Origin: Phycisphaeraceae bacterium
GTDB lineage: Bacteria > Planctomycetota > Phycisphaerae > Phycisphaerales > UBA1924
NCBI GenBank assembly: GCA_019636675.1
Contig: JAHBXC010000005.1
Coordinates: forward strand, 1 to 64,000
Reading direction: 5' to 3'
Length of the DNA stretch: 64,000 bases
The translations under genes were made by a program, and so were the position numbers. Shown one piece after another: positions 60,599-64,000 of the stretch. Positions within the stretch are counted from its first letter, which is position 1. Each line of letters begins with the position of its first letter. Under the pieces are notes generated by a model, which was not told where the DNA came from, made no database searches, and saw only the letters and a program-made list of their open reading frames with translations.

Positions 60599-62425
60599 AT
60601 GCCCCCGCCGCCCCCGGTTCATGCCGAGCCCCCGACCAGAGAGATCCGCGCGCTCCCGGCGCTGGTGGTCAACCAGATCGCCGCGGGCGAGGTCGTCGAG
60701 CGCCCCTCGTCGGTGGTGAAGGAACTCCTCGAAAACGCCCTCGACGCCGGCGCGACGCGCATCGTCGTCGAACTCGAGCAGGGAGGCGTCGAACTCGTCC
60801 GCGTCGTCGACGACGGCTGCGGCGTGCCCGCCGAGCAGGCCCGGCTCATGCTCGCGCCCCACGCCACCAGCAAGGTCCGCGACATCCACGACCTCGACGC
60901 CATCGCCACCATGGGCTTCCGGGGAGAGGCCATCGCCTCTATCTGCTCGGTCTCGCGCATGACGATCAGGAGCCGGCCCGCCGGCAGCGTCGGTGGCTGG
61001 TCGATCGACGCGTCGGGCGATCAGATCGGCGAACCCACGCCCTGCTCGGCGCCCTTCGGCACGAGCGTGAGCGTGCGCACGCTGTTCTTCAACACCCCGG
61101 CGCGGCGCAAGTTCCTGCGCACCGTCGCGACCGAGCAGACACGCTGCGCCGAGGTCGTGCGCGACGCGGCACTCGCGCACGCGCAGGTCGGCTTCACCCT
61201 GCGCATCCTGAGCGAGACCGCCGAGCCCAGGACGGTGTTCGAGTACCCGCCCAACCAGTCGCCGCGCGAGCGCGTGCTCGAGGTGCTGGGACGCGAGCAT
61301 GATTCGCAACTCCTCGAGATCAGCGCCGACACCTTCGACGACGCGCGCGGCGTCGCGCTGTGGGGCCTCATCGGGCTGCCCTCGATCGCGCGCTCGACCG
61401 CGCGCGCCCAGCATGTGTTCGTCAACGGGCGCCCGATCCGCGACCGAACCATCCAGCACGCGCTCGCCGAGGCGTACCGGGGGCTCGTCGAGCCCGGCAA
61501 GTACCCGACCGCGGTGCTGCTGCTGGAGATGAGCCCGGCGGGCGTCGATGTGAATGTCCACCCCACCAAGAGCGAAGTGCGCTTCCGCGATTCGTCGCTG
61601 GTGCACCAGACGGTGTACCGCGCGTGCCGCGACGCGCTGCGCGCGAAGGATTTGACGCCGGTGTGGGAGTGGAAGAAGCGGGTTGGAGAGGAAAGCGAAG
61701 AGCCCTCCCCCTCCCCCCTCCCGGCCCCCGGAGCGGGAGGGGAGCAGTCGCTGGACTCCTCGATCGCTGACGATGCTGCGCCGGTTGCTGCCGGCGCAGA
61801 GACGAAGCCGTTCGCGCAGCGTGAACAGATGCCGGCGCCGCGCCCGGTCGACCGCATCCTGCAGGTGCACAACTCGTACCTCGTGACGCAGGACGAGGAC
61901 GGGCTGATCATCATCGATCAGCACGCGCTGCACGAGCGCGCGATGTTCGAGAAACTCCTCGCGCGCGTGACCGAGAAGGGCTCGCTCGAATCGCAGCGCC
62001 TGCTGACGCCGGTGGTCGTCGAGGTCGGCGCGCACCAGATGGGCAAACTCGACGACCTGCAGGGCGTGCTCACGAAACTCGGCGTCGAAGCCAACGCCAT
62101 CGGGCACGCGTCGGTCGCGATCCAGGCGTTCCCCTCCTTCCTCTTCGAGCGCGGCGTCGAGGCGGGGGAGTTCCTGCTCGACCTCTTCGACAAGGCCGAC
62201 GCGCGAGGGCTGGCGGCGGGCAAGGAAGAGGCCCTGCACGAGGTGCTCGACATGATGGCGTGCAAGGCCGCGATCAAGGCGGGCGACAAACTCAGCGAGA
62301 CCGAACTGACCGAGATGCTCTCCCTGCGCGAGCGCGTGGAGCGCTCGAGCAACTGCCCCCACGGGCGCCCGACGACGATCCGCGTGCCGATCCGGGAACT
62401 GGAGAAGCGGTTCGGGAGGGGGTGA
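60599..62425 (+). CDS. mutL: DNA mismatch repair protein MutL (endonuclease type)
   Basis: This is a 608-residue GHKL ATPase. The ATP site is built from VVNQIAAGEVVERPSSVVKE, LENALDAGATRIVVELEQGG, HATSKVRDIHDLDAIATMGF and RGEAIASICSVSRMTIRSR. The C-terminal domain has the metal-binding endonuclease motif DQHALHERAMFEKLL near residue 440 and CPHGRPTTIRVPI at the end. It is therefore a nicking MutL, as in bacteria without MutH. The linker (about 363-410) includes a Pro/Ser-rich stretch, EEPSPSPLPAPGAGGEQSLD, coded by a copy of the dispersed GC-rich element. The ATG at 60599 is the natural start. Confidence 0.97.
   Translation: MPPPPPVHAEPPTREIRALPALVVNQIAAGEVVERPSSVVKELLENALDAGATRIVVELEQGGVELVRVVDDGCGVPAEQARLMLAPHATSKVRDIHDLDAIATMGFRGEAIASICSVSRMTIRSRPAGSVGGWSIDASGDQIGEPTPCSAPFGTSVSVRTLFFNTPARRKFLRTVATEQTRCAEVVRDAALAHAQVGFTLRILSETAEPRTVFEYPPNQSPRERVLEVLGREHDSQLLEISADTFDDARGVALWGLIGLPSIARSTARAQHVFVNGRPIRDRTIQHALAEAYRGLVEPGKYPTAVLLLEMSPAGVDVNVHPTKSEVRFRDSSLVHQTVYRACRDALRAKDLTPVWEWKKRVGEESEEPSPSPLPAPGAGGEQSLDSSIADDAAPVAAGAETKPFAQREQMPAPRPVDRILQVHNSYLVTQDEDGLIIIDQHALHERAMFEKLLARVTEKGSLESQRLLTPVVVEVGAHQMGKLDDLQGVLTKLGVEANAIGHASVAIQAFPSFLFERGVEAGEFLLDLFDKADARGLAAGKEEALHEVLDMMACKAAIKAGDKLSETELTEMLSLRERVERSSNCPHGRPTTIRVPIRELEKRFGRG
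61697..61742 (+). repeat. dispersed GC-rich palindromic element, copy 4, inside mutL
   Basis: GAAGAGCCCTCCCCCTCCCC followed by arms CCTCCCGG and CGGGAGGGG matches the intergenic element at 4669 and 24608. It is read in frame as part of the MutL linker. Confidence 0.65.
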
Positions 62426-62503
62426 AATCTCTGGGCACGGCGGCCTGCCCGCTGTATATTGGGCTTCGCCCCGTTCTAGCAGCCGTCGACTTCGAACCGC
62501 GGT

Positions 62504-63412
62504 ATGGACCACGCACACGCACGAGACATCGCGACCCGCGCCGAAAAGGTGCGACCGAGCCTCGACGGTTCCGGGGCACTGCGATTGACGACTCTTGTCG
62601 GTATCCTGATCGCTCTCACAGTGTTCACGATCTCTGCGGCTCTCCGCCCGTGGTTTCTCGACCGCGGCGTTTCAACACAGAGCCTGGAGATGTATCCCGG
62701 GATGTTCGTGGTGCTCGCGGCGGTCGTTGTGTTCACGGTGTTCAACCGCCGCAACCGCAGGCGCCTCCACGAGGCGCGTGAGACGATGCTCTGTCCTCAC
62801 TGCCGCGCCGTGCTTCGCGAGGACGGGCCCGCGCACTGGCAGGCATGCGATGACACGGCGCGCGTCTGTCAGTCGTGCAAAGAGACGATCACGGACGAGC
62901 TATACGCGGCCGCCGCGCTGCCAACGCTCCCAGGCGAACTTTGGCGAAGGGCGGGCCGGAGGCCGGGGTGGATCATCGTGTCCATGATACTGCCGGCGCT
63001 CTATTTCGGCTTCTGGATCGCATTTCGGCCGGCGTCGGACTGGCTTGAACGCCGTGGGCACGAAAGCCCGGACGCTCTCCTCTTCCTACTCGTGCTTCCC
63101 ATCACGGCGGTCGTGATGTCGATCGCCCTGCTGACAACGCTGCGTTTCAAACGAAGCGTCAACCTCGCCGCCGCGCGATGGCTGGATGCTCCCTTCTGCC
63201 CGGCGTGTGACACGCCTTTCCCGGAGGGATCGCTCGACTCGCCGATCCTCCGCTGCGAATCGTGCGACACGCGGATGTCGACCGCCGTCGGGACATTTGA
63301 ATCACTGGCGGCGCGGGCCGTAGTGGGTCCGTCAACGCCTGTCCCTTGGCCGCGGGGCCACTCAACCCAGCCGCGCCCGCCATCGCAGTCTGGTGACAGC
63401 CATTCGCGGTAA
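62504..63412 (+). CDS. zinc-ribbon membrane protein (paralog 1)
   Basis: This is a 302-residue protein. The N-terminus MDHAHARDIATRAEKVR leads into two membrane segments (about 28-46 and 66-84). A zinc ribbon follows, LCPHCRAVLREDGPAHWQAC, with a second pair CQSC, and more membrane segments lie near 145-170 and 186-210. A second ribbon (FCPACDTPFPEGS and CESC) and a Pro-rich tail end the protein. The next gene encodes a clear paralog with the same start and first ribbon. Function unknown; ribbons of this form are frequent in planctomycete membrane proteins. Confidence 0.8.
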   Translation: MDHAHARDIATRAEKVRPSLDGSGALRLTTLVGILIALTVFTISAALRPWFLDRGVSTQSLEMYPGMFVVLAAVVVFTVFNRRNRRRLHEARETMLCPHCRAVLREDGPAHWQACDDTARVCQSCKETITDELYAAAALPTLPGELWRRAGRRPGWIIVSMILPALYFGFWIAFRPASDWLERRGHESPDALLFLLVLPITAVVMSIALLTTLRFKRSVNLAAARWLDAPFCPACDTPFPEGSLDSPILRCESCDTRMSTAVGTFESLAARAVVGPSTPVPWPRGHSTQPRPPSQSGDSHSR

Positions 63413-63444
63413 GACCAGATCCGATCACCGGGAGGGATCCGACC

Positions 63445-64000
63445 TTGGACCTACAGCACGCACGCAGCATCGCGACTCGCGCGGATTCGATCCGCTCCGC
63501 GCTCGACTCGACGGTGATGACGCCCCGTCGCTACGCCATCTTCCTGGTGTACATCGTGGTGTTCTGCGTTGCCTATCAAGCGCTCGCCGGCGTCCTGCGT
63601 CACTGGGGCCTTTCCGTCTCGGCCTCGATGTGGGCGGCGATGGTCCCGGCGATCATCTGGGCGTTGTTCACCCGTCGCTGGCTGCGTGCCCGGCGTGCGG
63701 CGCAGACGCGCGGCGTCACGGACAAGATGCTCTGCCCGCGCTGCCGCTACATCCTGCGCGAGGACGGGCCGGCGCACTGGCAGACCCGTGACTCGGCGAT
63801 CCGCGTCTGCCCGGAGTGCGCGAACGCGGTTTCGGAGGATGTCTACGCCGCGGCGACGCTCCCCGCGCTGCGTGCGCGGCTGCGCGTGAAGCACCAGCGA
63901 TCGCTCCGGGGGATCGTCACGGGCCTGTGGCCGCTTGCGGTGTTCTTCGGAGGCATGCTCGCGCTCGCGCCGCTGGGGCGTTTCCTGGAACGCCTCGGGC
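63445..64000 (+). CDS. zinc-ribbon membrane protein (paralog 2), cut by window end
   Basis: It starts at a TTG (63445) with GGAGG about nine bases upstream. The residues LDLQHARSIATRADSIRSAL align with the previous protein. Two membrane segments follow, then LCPRCRYILREDGPAHWQTR and CPEC, and a third hydrophobic segment near the edge of the window. At least 185 codons are open and the stop lies beyond 64000. It lies 32 bases after paralog 1, so they form a tandem pair probably made from one transcript. Confidence 0.75.
   Translation, partial: MDLQHARSIATRADSIRSALDSTVMTPRRYAIFLVYIVVFCVAYQALAGVLRHWGLSVSASMWAAMVPAIIWALFTRRWLRARRAAQTRGVTDKMLCPRCRYILREDGPAHWQTRDSAIRVCPECANAVSEDVYAAATLPALRARLRVKHQRSLRGIVTGLWPLAVFFGGMLALAPLGRFLERLG

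Overview
The window looks like a chromosomal segment of a high-GC planctomycete, most likely from the Phycisphaerae/Phycisphaerales. This rests on several lineage habits seen together. Seven exported proteins end in a short proline motif, a hydrophobic stretch and a terminal RRRR-type cluster (a PEP-CTERM-like sorting signal). Two exported proteins end in a paired dockerin-like module. There are zinc ribbons of the CGRCGYDLRG type, a pseudopilin-like protein, and frequent GTG/TTG starts. I see no rRNA, tRNA, CRISPR array, transposase, integrase or phage gene.

Layout. 1-2.5 kb: the 3' tail of a cut-off gene, a glycine-rich RRM protein, a PGPGW membrane protein and a TerC-family protein. 2.5-4.6 kb: an AT-richer three-gene minus-strand cluster (MNT-type nucleotidyltransferase plus two unknown membrane proteins), the least explained gene set here. 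4.8-15 kb: acyl-CoA mutase large subunit, an HWE-type kinase with a single-domain response regulator, 3-hydroxyacyl-CoA dehydrogenase, an SDR, thiolase and exported proteins. 15-25.3 kb: mechanosensitive channel, vanadium-haloperoxidase-like protein, and a methylcitrate-cycle set (prpD, prpB, prpC) interrupted by two paralogous thioester-domain-like surface proteins and another exported protein. 25.5-31 kb: CusF-like lipoprotein, MEMO-like protein, dtd and a sigma-54 activator. 31-39.6 kb: a CstA carrying two extra inserts, a zinc-ribbon/GYF-like membrane protein, a PpiC-type lipoprotein, a histidine kinase, a diguanylate cyclase and smpB. 39.9-45.5 kb: phenylalanine hydroxylase and the odhA-odhB operon. 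45.7-53.4 kb: pstS-pstC-pstA-pstB followed by a lipoprotein of four 62-residue repeats. 53.5-64 kb: sthA, a small Cys-rich exported ORF interrupted by one in-frame TGA, a pseudopilin cluster, two dockerin-bearing secreted proteins, a HIT hydrolase, mutL and two tandem zinc-ribbon membrane proteins.

How the genes fit together. Mutase, thiolase, hydroxyacyl-CoA dehydrogenase and the prp genes point to branched-chain/odd-chain acyl-CoA and propionyl-CoA use, feeding the TCA cycle (odhAB). The pst operon, cstA, terC and cusF-like genes are nutrient and metal functions. The many exported proteins with two different C-terminal signals point to an elaborate cell surface.

The best candidates for undescribed biology are: (1) the TGA-interrupted Cys-rich ORF with a hairpin just after the TGA; (2) the paralogous thioester-domain-like proteins with a matched upstream element at the same distance from both starts; (3) the 62-residue-repeat lipoprotein behind pstB; (4) CstA with a zinc ribbon; (5) the MNT/membrane-protein cluster; (6) a dispersed GC-rich palindrome that has also entered the mutL linker. 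All coordinates and motifs were read by eye, and no database search was possible.
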